Assembly (NCBI RefSeq): GCF_002803065.1
Contig: NZ_NNBL01000002.1
Location: forward strand, 186,001 to 250,000
DNA length: 64,000 nucleotides
Direction: 5' to 3'
From: Streptomyces sp. CB01635
Lineage (GTDB): Bacteria; Actinomycetota; Actinomycetes; Streptomycetales; Streptomycetaceae
Position numbers and translations under genes: made by a program. Within the stretch, counting starts at the first letter, position 1, and every line of letters begins with the position of its first letter. The notes under the pieces were generated by a model. That model was not told the origin of the DNA and searched no databases. It saw nothing but the letters and a program-made list of their open reading frames with translations. This document shows, one piece after another, positions 36,065-45,221 of this stretch.

Positions 36065-36793
36065 TTGAATCTGCTGCTGCTCTCCAACTCCACCCAGTAC
36101 GGCCGCGGTTACCTCGCCCACGCCCTGGACACCGTCACCGGCTTCCTGCCCCCGAAGGCCCGTCTCGCGTTCGTGCCGTACGCGCTGGCGGACCACGACA
36201 CGTACACGGACCGGGTGCGCGGCGCGCTCGACGGTGCCGGGATCAGCGTGCGTGGTGTCCACGAGGGTGACGACCCGGTGGCCGAACTCGCCGCAGCCGA
36301 CGCCGTGTTCATCGGAGGCGGCAACTCCTTCCGGCTGCTGAGCGCGCTCTACCGCACCGGCCTGCGCGACGCCCTGATCGAGGCGGTCGGCGGTGGGCTG
36401 CCCTACATGGGCGCGAGCGCCGGCACGAACATGGCGGCGCCCAGCCTCCGCACGAGCAACGACATGCCGATCGTGCAGCCCCCGTCGTTCGAGGCGCTCG
36501 GCCTCGTCCCGTTCCAGATCAACCCGCACTACCTGGACCCTGACCCGGCGTCCACGCACAAGGGCGAGACCCGCGAGGAGCGCCTCACCGAGTTCCTGGA
36601 GGAGAACGACGTGCCGGTGCTCGGCCTGCGCGAGGGGTCCTGGCTGCGGGTGAACGGCGAACGCGCCGCGGTTCAGGGCGAGCGTGCTGCCCGCCTCTTC
36701 ACCCGCGACGCGTCCCCGAAGGAGCTGCCGGTCGGCTCCGATGTCTCCGAACTGCTCAGCTGCGAGCCGCGGTTCGACTCTCCGGCGCGATGA
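36065..36793 (+). CDS. pepE: peptidase E (alpha-aspartyl dipeptidase, S51)
   Basis: A 242-residue cytoplasmic peptidase. TTG 36065 is chosen since GAGGAG lies 9 bp upstream and the product begins as family members do (MNLLLLSNST). The nucleophile is S118 in MGASAGTNMA; VFIGGGNSFRLL and FQINPHYLDP (catalytic His) are also typical. It cleaves N-terminal Asp dipeptides. It is downstream of the IclR gene and close to another peptidase, so a shared peptide-use role is plausible. Its last 38 bp overlap the convergent MFS gene. Confidence 0.9.
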   Translation: MNLLLLSNSTQYGRGYLAHALDTVTGFLPPKARLAFVPYALADHDTYTDRVRGALDGAGISVRGVHEGDDPVAELAAADAVFIGGGNSFRLLSALYRTGLRDALIEAVGGGLPYMGASAGTNMAAPSLRTSNDMPIVQPPSFEALGLVPFQINPHYLDPDPASTHKGETREERLTEFLEENDVPVLGLREGSWLRVNGERAAVQGERAARLFTRDASPKELPVGSDVSELLSCEPRFDSPAR

Positions 36794-38513
36794 GCTCAAG
36801 GGCCAGGTCGACATCGACCGGCCGGTCCTCGCCGTGGTGCGTGGCCGCGGAGGCCCGCGGCGCGTGCCCGGCGGCCGTGGCGGCCAGCACGTACGAGCCG
36901 CCGGCGGGGACCTCCAGGGCGTAACGGCCGGTGTGGTCGGTCAGCGCGGCGCCCGCCTGGCGGCCGCGCCGGTCGATGAGCGTGACCTTGGCCCGGGAGA
37001 CGGGCAGGCCCGCCGCGTCGAGCACCTGGCCGCGGAATCCGCCGAGTATCTCCTCGGCGCGTTCCAGCGCGGCGTCCTCCTCGCTGCTGGCGCGCAGCTG
37101 CGGCTTGGTCGCCTGGCGCTGCTTCGGCAGGAAGACGGCGAGCAGGACGCCCATGGCGACCGCGGCGGTGGCGATCAGGAACGAGACGCGGAAGCCGTGC
37201 ATGGTGGGCACGGCCGCACCGCCGACGTGGTTCGCCGTGTTGGCGAGGACCATGCCGATCACGGCGCTCGACACCGAGGTGCCGATGGACCGCATCAGGG
37301 TGTTGAGACCGTTGGCCGCACCCGTCTCGGACGCGTCGACGGCGCCGATGATCAGGGCGGGCAGCGAGGAGTAGGCGAGTCCGATGCCGGCGCCCACGAC
37401 CACCGAGATGACGATGGTCTGCCAGGCGGCGCTCATCAGGCCGAGGCCGGCGCCGTAGCCGATCGCGATGATCAGCATGCCGAGGATCAGGGTGGTCTTC
37501 GGGCCGTACTTCGCCGACAGGCGGGCGTACACGGGGGCTGTGAACATCATGGTGAGGCCGAGCGGCGCCACGCACAGGCCCGCGACGACCATCGACTGGC
37601 CGAGTCCGTAGCCGGTGGCCTTCGGCAGCTGGAGGAGCTGCGGCAGGACGAGCGAGATCGCGTAGAACGCGACACCGACCATGATCGAGGCGAGGTTGGT
37701 GAGGAGCACCTCGCGCCGCGCGGTGGTGCGCAGGTCGACGAGCGGGGCCTTGAGCTTCAGTTCCATCACGCCCCACAGCACGAGCACGACGAGGGCCGCG
37801 CCGAACAGGCCGAGCGTCATGGGGTCGGTCCAGCCCCAGTCGCTGCCCTTGGTGATCGGCAGCAGGAGGAGGACGAGTCCGGCGGACAGGCCGATCGCGC
37901 CGAGGACGTCGAAGCTGCCCTCGGCCTTGACCGAGCTCTCCGGGACGAAGAAGAGGGTGAGCAGGATCGCGACGACGCCGAGTCCCGCCGCGCCGAAGAA
38001 GAGGGCGTGCCAGTCGGCGTGCTGGGCCACGAGGGCCGCCAGCGGGAGCGCGAGTCCGCCGCCGACGCCGATGGAGGAGCTCATCAGGGCCATCGCGGAC
38101 CCGAGCTTCTCGCGCGGCAGCTCGTCGCGCATCAGGCCGATGCCGAGGGGGATGGCGCCCATCGCGAAGCCCTGGAGGGCACGACCCACGATCATCACGA
38201 GAAGGTCGCTGGTGAAGCCCGCGACGAGCGAGCCGACGACCATGATCGCGAGGCTCGTGAGGAGCATCCGGCGCTTGCCGTAGAGGTCGCCGAGGCGGCC
38301 CATGATCGGAGTGGAGACGGCGCCCGCGAGGAGGGTCGACGTCAGGACCCAGGTCGCGTTGGAGGGGGCGGTGCCGAGCAGGACCGGGAGGTCCTTGATG
38401 ACCGGGACGAGGAGCGTCTGCATCACCGCGACGGTGATGCCGGCGAAGGCGAGTACGGGGACGACTCCGCGTATTCCGCGTTGTGCGGTCGGCCGTTGGG
38501 TCGTCTGCGTCAT
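36756..38513 (-). CDS. MFS transporter with C-terminal carboxypeptidase-regulatory-like domain
   Basis: A 585-residue protein. ATG 38513 has GGAGG 9 bp upstream; the earlier in-frame ATG lacks it. About 14 transmembrane segments form a DHA2-type drug exporter (WVLTSTLLAGAVSTPIMGRLGDLYGKRR is motif A, GRALQGFAMG follows). The last ~75 residues form a soluble beta-sandwich of the carboxypeptidase regulatory type (VSRAKVTLIDRRGRQ, LTDHTGRYALEVPAGG). The fusion is unusual for a transporter. It is divergent from the fused ACAD gene across two operators, so it may export a metabolite or detergent-like lipid. Confidence 0.85.
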   Translation of the reverse strand: MTQTTQRPTAQRGIRGVVPVLAFAGITVAVMQTLLVPVIKDLPVLLGTAPSNATWVLTSTLLAGAVSTPIMGRLGDLYGKRRMLLTSLAIMVVGSLVAGFTSDLLVMIVGRALQGFAMGAIPLGIGLMRDELPREKLGSAMALMSSSIGVGGGLALPLAALVAQHADWHALFFGAAGLGVVAILLTLFFVPESSVKAEGSFDVLGAIGLSAGLVLLLLPITKGSDWGWTDPMTLGLFGAALVVLVLWGVMELKLKAPLVDLRTTARREVLLTNLASIMVGVAFYAISLVLPQLLQLPKATGYGLGQSMVVAGLCVAPLGLTMMFTAPVYARLSAKYGPKTTLILGMLIIAIGYGAGLGLMSAAWQTIVISVVVGAGIGLAYSSLPALIIGAVDASETGAANGLNTLMRSIGTSVSSAVIGMVLANTANHVGGAAVPTMHGFRVSFLIATAAVAMGVLLAVFLPKQRQATKPQLRASSEEDAALERAEEILGGFRGQVLDAAGLPVSRAKVTLIDRRGRQAGAALTDHTGRYALEVPAGGSYVLAATAAGHAPRASAATHHGEDRPVDVDLALELIAPESRTAARS

Positions 38514-38588
38514 TACGTAGTGCCTCCGGAGGCAGTGAGTCAAAGGGGTCGCGCGGGCGGCGGGTTTCGCGCTGCGGGTACGTGGAAG

Positions 38589-38602
38589 ATGAACCCGTTA
38601 CC
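38589..38602. promoter_or_regulatory. weak KstR-like site before the MFS gene
   Basis: ATGAACCCGTTACC has the AACnnGTT core but neither outer base of the KstR consensus. It lies 76 bp upstream of the MFS start and could be a chance match. Confidence 0.3.
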
Positions 38603-38693
38603 TGGGGCGACTATTCCGACGGGCGTCGTACAAGGGGAAGTCTTGACGGTCTTTACCTTTTGATTACACGCCCGAGGGTCGCGGAATCTGCGT

Positions 38694-38708
38694 CTGACCT
38701 TCCGTCAG
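38694..38708. promoter_or_regulatory. inverted repeat operator CTGAC-N5-GTCAG (site 4)
   Basis: CTGACCTTCCGTCAG is a perfect inverted repeat, with flanking T and A extending it to TCTGAC...GTCAGA. It ends only 2 bp before the KstR box at 38711, so two regulators could hardly bind side by side on the same DNA face. Confidence 0.62.
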
Positions 38709-38710
38709 AT

Positions 38711-38724
38711 TGGAACGTGTTCTA
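38711..38724. promoter_or_regulatory. KstR-like operator, full match, next to the ACAD start
   Basis: TGGAACGTGTTCTA matches TnnAACnnGTTnnA fully and ends 11 bp before the fused acyl-CoA dehydrogenase start at 38736. Confidence 0.78.
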
Positions 38725-38735
38725 CCGTGCGCCGC

Positions 38736-40925
38736 ATGGGCATCGCGATCACGCAGGAGCAAGAGGAGCTGGCGGGCGCCGTGCGCGGCTGGCTCGCACG
38801 CGCCGTACCGCCCGAGGAAGTGCGCAAACTGCTCGACGCCCCCGCCGCCCCCGCGGGCCGCCCCGCCCACTGGGACGGACTCGCCGGACAGGGGCTGCTC
38901 GGCCTCCATCTCCCCGAGGAGTACGGCGGAGGGGGCGGCGACCTCGTCGACCTCGCGGTCGTCCTCGAAGAGGCGGGGCGGGCCGCGCTGCCCGGCCCGT
39001 TCGCGGCCAGCGCCGCCGCCTCACTGGTCCTGCGCCACGCGGGCGCCGCCGGCCTCGCCGCGTCCCTCGCGTCCGGCGACCGCATCGGCGCCGCCGCCCT
39101 CGGTACGGGAACGCTGACCGCCGTCACCGTGTCCGACGGACTCGTCCTCGACGGGGTGGCGCCGCCCGTCCTGTCCGGCGGGGACGCCGACCTGCTCCTC
39201 CTGGCCGCCGAGTCCGCGACCGGGACCGTATGGGTCGCCGTCGACGCGGGCACCGCCGGAATCGGCGTCCGCGTCCACGAGAGCGCCGACCCCACGCGCC
39301 CGACCGCGGAGATCACCGCCCGGGGCGCCCTGGTGCCGGCCGTGAGGATCCTCGCCGTCGACACGGCCACCGTGCGTGACCTGGCCTCGGTCGTCCTCGC
39401 GGCCGACGCGTGCGGCGTCGCGGCGTGGGCGCTGCACATGGCGGCGGAGTACGCGAAGGTGCGGGAGCAGTTCGGGCGGCCGATCGGACAGTTCCAGGGC
39501 GTCAAGCACCTGTGCGCGGACATGCTGGTCCGGGTCGAGCAGGCGCGGGCGCTGGTGTGGGACGCGGCGCGGGCGGCGGGGGGCGGCGCTGAGGGGGCCG
39601 ACGACGGCGCGGCGCGTGAGCTGGTCGTCTCGCTCGCCGCCGGGGCCGCGCTCGATGCCGCGTACTCCTGTGCCAAGGACTGTGTGCAGGTCCTCGGCGG
39701 GATCGGGTTCACCTGGGAGCACGACGCTCATCTCTATCTGCGGCGGGCCGTCGTCGCGCGGCAGCTGCTCGGCGCGGGGGACACGCACCGGCTGCGGGCG
39801 GTGCGGCTCGCGGAGGGCGGGGCGCGGCGCGAGCTGCGTCTGGAGCTGCCCGCGGAGGCGGAGGCGTTCCGGGCGGGGGCCCGCGAGGCCGTCGAGGGGA
39901 TGCGCGGCCTCGACCCGGCCGCGGCCCGCCGGGCCCTCGCGCCCACGGGGTACGCCGCGCCGCACCTGCCCGAGCCGTACGGCCTCGGCGCGGGCCCCGT
40001 CCAGCAGCTCGCCGTGCAGCAGGAACTCGCCGCCGCGGGCGTCCGCGTCAGCGACCTCGGCATCGGGACCTGGGTCGTCCCCTCGCTCCTCGCCTACGGG
40101 ACCCCGGAGCAGCGGGACCGCTATCTCCTGCCCACGCTCCTGGGCGACGTCCTGTGGTGCCAGCTGTTCTCCGAACCCGGCGCCGGTTCCGACCTGGCCT
40201 CGCTGCGGACGAAGGCCGAGCGCACCGAGGACGGGCGCTGGCGCGTCAACGGGCAGAAGGTGTGGACGAGCGCCGCCCAGTGGGCCGACCACGGGATCCT
40301 GCTCGCCCGCACCAACCCGGACGCCCCCAAGCACAAGGGCCTCACCTACTTCGTCGTCGACATGAAGCGGACCGACGGCATCGACGTACGGCCCCTGAAG
40401 GAGATCACCGGGGACTCGCTCTTCAACGAGGTGTACTTCGACGACGTGCTGCTCCCCGAGGACGCCGTGGTGGGGCAGGTGGACGACGGCTGGCGCGTCG
40501 CCCGGAACACGCTCGGCAACGAACGGGTCCACATGGCCGACCAGTTGACCTTCGACACGGGCCTTGAGGCGCTGATCGCCCGCGCCGGAACGCTCGACGG
40601 CGCGTACCGGGCGCGGATCGGCGCGCTCGCCACCGAGGCGCACGCCCTGGCCTGCACAGGGCTGCGCACGACGATGCGGCAGGTTGCCGGCGCGGACCCG
40701 GGCCCGGGGGCGTCCGTACGGAAACTCGTGCAGACGCCGCACCAGCAGAAGGTTGCCGAACTCGCCCTGGAGCTGCTCGGCCCCGAGGGCGCCCTGAGGG
40801 AGGGAGCGGGGGAGCGGGCGCTGCACGGATTCCTGATGTCGCGCTGCCTGACGATCGCGGGCGGCACGACGCAGGTGCAGCTGAACGTGGTCGCCGAGCG
40901 GATTCTGGGATTGCCGAGAGACTAG
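38736..40925 (+). CDS. fadE34: fused two-domain acyl-CoA dehydrogenase, FadE34/ChsE3-like
   Basis: A 729-residue protein made of two acyl-CoA dehydrogenase units in one chain, the plan of FadE34 (ChsE3), which dehydrogenates the five-carbon side-chain CoA ester in cholesterol breakdown. N-half: LPEEYGGGGGDLVDLAVVLEEAGR, FGRPIGQFQGVKHL, VLGGIGFTWEHDAHLYLRR. C-half: FSEPGAGSDLASLRTKAER (FAD/substrate site), WRVNGQKVWTSAAQ and IAGGTTQVQLNVVAERILGLP. ATG 38736 is preferred to GTG 38727, which lies 2 bp from the KstR box. No ribosome site is seen, so the mRNA may be leaderless. The chemistry is secure; the steroid substrate is inferred. Confidence 0.87.
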   Translation: MGIAITQEQEELAGAVRGWLARAVPPEEVRKLLDAPAAPAGRPAHWDGLAGQGLLGLHLPEEYGGGGGDLVDLAVVLEEAGRAALPGPFAASAAASLVLRHAGAAGLAASLASGDRIGAAALGTGTLTAVTVSDGLVLDGVAPPVLSGGDADLLLLAAESATGTVWVAVDAGTAGIGVRVHESADPTRPTAEITARGALVPAVRILAVDTATVRDLASVVLAADACGVAAWALHMAAEYAKVREQFGRPIGQFQGVKHLCADMLVRVEQARALVWDAARAAGGGAEGADDGAARELVVSLAAGAALDAAYSCAKDCVQVLGGIGFTWEHDAHLYLRRAVVARQLLGAGDTHRLRAVRLAEGGARRELRLELPAEAEAFRAGAREAVEGMRGLDPAAARRALAPTGYAAPHLPEPYGLGAGPVQQLAVQQELAAAGVRVSDLGIGTWVVPSLLAYGTPEQRDRYLLPTLLGDVLWCQLFSEPGAGSDLASLRTKAERTEDGRWRVNGQKVWTSAAQWADHGILLARTNPDAPKHKGLTYFVVDMKRTDGIDVRPLKEITGDSLFNEVYFDDVLLPEDAVVGQVDDGWRVARNTLGNERVHMADQLTFDTGLEALIARAGTLDGAYRARIGALATEAHALACTGLRTTMRQVAGADPGPGASVRKLVQTPHQQKVAELALELLGPEGALREGAGERALHGFLMSRCLTIAGGTTQVQLNVVAERILGLPRD

Positions 40926-41040
40926 GCGGGGACGCCCGGTCAGGGGCGCGGGGCTGTGACACTTTGCGGCTCCGCCGCGTGGACGTGACCAGCCCCCACT
41001 CACCCGCGGACGACAACGGCGCCACCGTATGGTCACCTGC

Positions 41041-41955
41041 GTGGAGCTACGTCACCTCTCAGGATTCGTCGCCGTTGCCGAGGAGCTGCACTTCGGCCGC
41101 GCAGCGGAACGGCTGCACATCGCGCAGTCGCCGCTCAGCCAGCAGATCAAGCTGCTCGAGCGGGATCTGGGCGTCAAGCTGTTCGACCGGACCACCCGGA
41201 CCGTGCGGCTCACCGCCGCCGGGCACGCGCTGCTCGGGCCCGCCCGGCATCTGCTCGCCGAGGCGTCGGCGGTGCGCAGGACCGTGCAGGCCGCGCACCT
41301 CGGGGAGGTGGGGCGGGTCACCGTCGGGTTCGCCGGGGCCAGCAGCTACTCGGCGCTGCCGCTGCTCACCCGCGCCGTCACGTCCGAACTCCCGGGTATT
41401 GAGCTGGTGTTGGAGGGCCAGACCTATACCGGCGAGGCGCTCGGAAGGATCGCGGACGGGTCCCTCGACGTGGGGTTCGTGGCGCTCCCGGTGCGGCGCG
41501 GAATCACGGCGCGCGTCGTGCGGATGGAGCGGCTCGTGCTCGCGCTGCCCGACAGTCATCCGCTCGCCCGGCAGGACGAGGTCCACTTCGCCGAGCTGGC
41601 GCACGAGCCTTTCGTGACGTTCCCCGTCGCCCGCGGCTCGGCCGTGCGGGAGGCCATGGTGCAGGCCTGCCACGAGGCCGGGTTCGCGCCCCGGATCGCG
41701 CAGGAGGCGCCGGACTCGTACAACATGCTCGCCCTCGTCGGCGCGGGTGTCGGGCTCGCCGTCGTCGTGGCGTCCGCGCGCGCCATCCATCTGGAACACG
41801 TCGTGTTCCGGCCGCTGGCCGGGGACGACGTGCCGGTGCTCCCCATCGCCCTCGGCTGGCGCACCGGAAACCGCTCGGCGCCCCTCCAGGCGGTCCTGCG
41901 CGTGGCGGAGGAAGTCCTGCCGACGCCCCCGGACGCACCCGACGCCCGCGGATGA
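41041..41955 (+). CDS. LysR-family regulator
   Basis: A 304-residue regulator. GTG 41041 gives the family start MELRHL; the ATG four codons upstream is an alternative. The helix-turn-helix is in the first ~60 residues (FVAVAEELHFGRAAERLHIAQSPLSQQIKLLERDLG) and the effector domain follows (VTVGFAGASSYSALPLL, LVGAGVGLAVV). It precedes a transporter and glutarate-type genes on the same strand, so it probably controls them like GcdR of Pseudomonas (inference). Confidence 0.87.
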   Translation: MELRHLSGFVAVAEELHFGRAAERLHIAQSPLSQQIKLLERDLGVKLFDRTTRTVRLTAAGHALLGPARHLLAEASAVRRTVQAAHLGEVGRVTVGFAGASSYSALPLLTRAVTSELPGIELVLEGQTYTGEALGRIADGSLDVGFVALPVRRGITARVVRMERLVLALPDSHPLARQDEVHFAELAHEPFVTFPVARGSAVREAMVQACHEAGFAPRIAQEAPDSYNMLALVGAGVGLAVVVASARAIHLEHVVFRPLAGDDVPVLPIALGWRTGNRSAPLQAVLRVAEEVLPTPPDAPDARG

Positions 41956-42162
41956 TCCCCATTATTTTGACGGATGGCATCTGACTGGAGGCCGGTATTG
42001 GTCTTGGACACATCCTAATGAGCGGGTGCAGAGTGATCCACGTCTCGCGACGGAGCGATGAGCGCCGGGCGTGGAGCGTGGACGGGCACCGGCCGCTCGG
42101 TGGCCCCGCCCCCTCCGGCCCGTCCCCTCCCAGCGGGACGCCGCTACGAGAGGACGCTCGTC

Positions 42163-43503
42163 ATGTCGCACGACGCCCCAGTCCCCGGGGTCAGCGCAAC
42201 ACAGGCCCGTGATGCCCGCCGCGCCGGTGTCACCGCCTTCGTCGGGACCACCATCGAGTGGTTCGACTTCTACATCTACGGCTCCGCGTCCGCTCTGGTC
42301 CTCGGCAAGATCTTCTTCGCCGAGGCCTCGCCGGCCGTAGGCACCCTCGCCGCCTTCGCCACCTTCTGGGTCGGCTTCCTGGCCCGCCCGCTCGGCGGCG
42401 TGATCTTCGGCCACTTCGGCGACCGCTACGGCCGCAAGAAGGCCCTCGTCACCACGCTCACCATGATGGGCGCCGCCACCTTCTGCGTCGGCCTGCTCCC
42501 GGGCTACGCCCAGATCGGCGCCGCCGCGCCCGTCCTCCTCGTGCTGCTGCGCATGATCCAGGGCGTCGCGATGGGCGGCGAGTGGGGCGGCGCCGTCCTC
42601 GTCGCCACCGAGTACGCCCCGCCCAAGCGCAAGCTCCTGTACGGGGCGTTCGCCCAGCAGGGCTCGCCGGTCGGCAACCTCCTCGCCACGCTCGCCTTCC
42701 TCGGCATCGCCCAACTCCCGGACGCCGCCTTCGAGTCCTGGGGCTGGCGCGTCCCGTTCCTCTTCTCCGCCGTACTCGTCGCCGTCGGCCTGTTCATCCG
42801 CCTGCGGCTCGCCGAGACCCCCGAGATGGCCGCGGCCCTGGAGCGCAAGCAGACGTCCAAGCTGCCCATCAAGGACGTCCTGACCCGCTCGCCGATGCTG
42901 GTCCTGCTCGGTGTGCTCGCCGGCACGGCCGGGGTCGCGATCACCTACGTCAAGACGACCTTCGCCCTGTCCTGGGCCACCTCCGACCTCGGTTTCGACC
43001 GCACGTCGTTCCTGACCGTCATCTCGCTCGCGCTGGTCGTCCAGGTCGTCGTGCAGCCCTTCGGCGCGGTCCTCGCGAGCAAGTGGCCCGTACGCAAAGC
43101 CGTGTTGTGGATGCTGCTGCCCGAATTCGTCGTGCTGCCGCTGATGTTCGTCCTCGTCGGGACCGGCAACTTCTGGCTGGCCGTCCTCGGCATGGGCCTC
43201 GCCACCTTCCCGCACGCCATGTACTACGCGGCGCTCGCCGGCATCCTCGCCCGGGTCTTCCCCGTCGAGGTCCGCTACACCGGCATGTCCCTCTCGTACC
43301 AGCTGTGCACGACGCTGTTCGCCGGGACGGCGCCGATCGTCTCCCAGTACCTGCTCAACGCCACCGGCTCCATCTGGCCCGTCGTCGCGCTCGGCCTCGG
43401 CTACACCCTCGTGACCCTCGCCGGTGTCCTGCCGCTGCTCGCCCGTACCGCCGCCGCGCCGGAGCCGGCCGCCGTCACCACCCGCACCGCCTCCCACGCC
43501 TGA
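42163..43503 (+). CDS. MHS-family MFS metabolite:H+ symporter
   Basis: A 446-residue protein with 12 transmembrane segments. ATG 42163 has GAGAGG 9 bp upstream. Family hallmarks are TTIEWFDFYIYGSASALVLG, RPLGGVIFGHFGDRYGRKKAL and GVAMGGEWGGAVLVATEYAP, as in carriers for dicarboxylates, shikimate and related acids. At the head of a catabolic operon with a CoA-transferase and glutaryl-CoA dehydrogenase, it probably imports glutarate or a related acid (inference). Confidence 0.88.
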   Translation: MSHDAPVPGVSATQARDARRAGVTAFVGTTIEWFDFYIYGSASALVLGKIFFAEASPAVGTLAAFATFWVGFLARPLGGVIFGHFGDRYGRKKALVTTLTMMGAATFCVGLLPGYAQIGAAAPVLLVLLRMIQGVAMGGEWGGAVLVATEYAPPKRKLLYGAFAQQGSPVGNLLATLAFLGIAQLPDAAFESWGWRVPFLFSAVLVAVGLFIRLRLAETPEMAAALERKQTSKLPIKDVLTRSPMLVLLGVLAGTAGVAITYVKTTFALSWATSDLGFDRTSFLTVISLALVVQVVVQPFGAVLASKWPVRKAVLWMLLPEFVVLPLMFVLVGTGNFWLAVLGMGLATFPHAMYYAALAGILARVFPVEVRYTGMSLSYQLCTTLFAGTAPIVSQYLLNATGSIWPVVALGLGYTLVTLAGVLPLLARTAAAPEPAAVTTRTASHA

Positions 43504-43520
43504 CCCGGAGTGATCCCCCG

Positions 43521-45221
43521 ATGAACTACGCCGACCGCGACCCCGCGCTGCGCCCCTTCCTCGACCGTGTCCTGTCCGCCGACGACCGGGCCCGCGTCGA
43601 GCCGCTCCTGACCGAACTCGGCGCGCTCGCGGCCGGTGACCTCGACCGGCAGGCCGCACTCGCCGACGCCAACCCGCCCCGCCTGGTCCAGTACGCGCCC
43701 GGCGGCGAACGCGTCGACGAGATCGAGTACCACCCGGCCCACGACCGCGCCGCCGCCATCGCCTACGAGGAGTTCGGGCTCGCCGCGATGTCGCACCGCC
43801 CCGGCGTCCACGGCTGGCCGTCCAAGGTCCCGCACACCGTCAAGTACGCCCTGTCCTACCTCTATGTGCAGTCCGAGTTCGGCATGGCCTGCCCGCTGTC
43901 CATGACGGACTCGGCCGCCCGCATCCTGCGCCTGTTCGACCCCGAGCGGTACGCGGACGAGATCGCCGCGCTCTCCTCCACCGACCCCGAACTGCGGGCC
44001 ACCGGCGCGATGTTCATGACGGAGAAGCAGGGCGGCACGGACGTCGGCCTGACGGAGACCGTCGCCACCGACCAGGGCACGCACTGGACGCTGACCGGCA
44101 AGAAGTGGTTCGCGTCCAACCCGGGCGCCGACGTGATCCTCACCCTCGCCCGCGTCCCGGGCCAGGGCGAGGGCACCCGCGGCCTCGGCATGTTCCTCGT
44201 CCCGCGGCTGCGCCCCGACGGCACCCGCAACGCGATCCGCATCGACCGTCTGAAGGACAAGCTCGGCTCGAAGTCCATCGCGAGCGGCGAGGTCACCCTC
44301 GAAGAGGCCTACGCGACCCCCGTCGGCCAACTCACCAACGGATTCCGGCAGATGGCCGAGATGCTCAACGTCTCCCGACTGTCCAACGCCATGCGCGCCA
44401 CCGCCCTGATGCGCCGCGCCGTCCGCGAGTCCGTCGACCACACCCGCGTACGCCACGTCTTCGGCAAGCCGCTCTTCGAGCAGCCCCTGATGCGGGCCAC
44501 GCTCCTGCCGATGATCATCGACACGGAGGGGGCGCTCGCGCTCGTCCTGGAGGCGGCCGCCCGCCTGACGGCCGCAGACGAAGGAGCCGCCGACGGTGAA
44601 GGAGGGGCGGCCCGCGAGCTCGTCCGCGTCCTCACCCCGCTCGCCAAGCACACCCTGTGCAAGCGCGCCCGGACCGTCACCGGCGAGGCCATGGAGATCC
44701 GCGGCGGCAACGGCTACATCGAGGACTGGGTCAACCCCCGGCTCGTGCGCGACGCGCACCTCGGCTCCATCTGGGAGGGCTCCTCGAACGTCATCGCGCT
44801 CGACGTGCTGCGCTGCATGCGCCGCCAGGGCGCCCATCGCACCCTCGCCGACACGTACGGCGGCCGCGCGGAGACGCGGGGCCGCTGGGAGCTGCTGCGC
44901 AAGAAGGGCGACGCGCTCCTCGAACTCCCGGCCGATGAGCAGGAGATGAGGATCGGCCGGTACGCCGACGAGATCACGCGCGCCGTCATGGAGACCCTCC
45001 TGTACGACCAGGCCGCCCACGAGACGGAGACCACCGGCAACGGCCGCGCCCTCCTCGTCGCCCGCACCTGCACCGCGCTCCTCGACGACCCGGACACCCC
45101 GCCCCGCGCCGCACTGGACCACCTGGCCGAACTGGCCGAGGGTGGACTGGTCGCGCCCAGCACGGCACAGAAGACCCCGGCGAAGGAGAACACTGTGAAG
45201 GAGCCCGCCGCACATGCCTGA
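43521..45221 (+). CDS. AidB-like acyl-CoA dehydrogenase
   Basis: A 566-residue acyl-CoA dehydrogenase of the long AidB-like group. ATG 43521 has GGAG 10 bp upstream. The N-terminal part is extended and contains EIEYHPAHDRAAAIAYEEFG, a mark of this group; MTEKQGGTDVGLTETVA is the FAD/substrate site and EIRGGNGYIEDWVNPRLVRDAH-type residues follow the helical domain. C-terminal ~100 residues form an added helical tail. AidB is tied to alkylation damage, but many members are simple catabolic enzymes; the operon here favours catabolism of a branched or dicarboxylic acyl-CoA. It overlaps the next gene by 8 bp. Confidence 0.83.
   Translation: MNYADRDPALRPFLDRVLSADDRARVEPLLTELGALAAGDLDRQAALADANPPRLVQYAPGGERVDEIEYHPAHDRAAAIAYEEFGLAAMSHRPGVHGWPSKVPHTVKYALSYLYVQSEFGMACPLSMTDSAARILRLFDPERYADEIAALSSTDPELRATGAMFMTEKQGGTDVGLTETVATDQGTHWTLTGKKWFASNPGADVILTLARVPGQGEGTRGLGMFLVPRLRPDGTRNAIRIDRLKDKLGSKSIASGEVTLEEAYATPVGQLTNGFRQMAEMLNVSRLSNAMRATALMRRAVRESVDHTRVRHVFGKPLFEQPLMRATLLPMIIDTEGALALVLEAAARLTAADEGAADGEGGAARELVRVLTPLAKHTLCKRARTVTGEAMEIRGGNGYIEDWVNPRLVRDAHLGSIWEGSSNVIALDVLRCMRRQGAHRTLADTYGGRAETRGRWELLRKKGDALLELPADEQEMRIGRYADEITRAVMETLLYDQAAHETETTGNGRALLVARTCTALLDDPDTPPRAALDHLAELAEGGLVAPSTAQKTPAKENTVKEPAAHA

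Noticed and set aside
36684..38663. Long plus-strand open frame across the MFS gene
   Set aside because: It is antisense to a clear 14-helix transporter, and its product is a low-complexity Arg/Glu/Ala/Gly/His string typical of shadow frames in GC-rich DNA.
42258..43520. N-terminal extension of the AidB-like dehydrogenase through the MHS transporter gene
   Set aside because: The region upstream of 43521 encodes an Arg/Pro/His-rich shadow sequence in this frame, whereas the transporter in the other frame is well conserved; ATG 43521 has a ribosome site.
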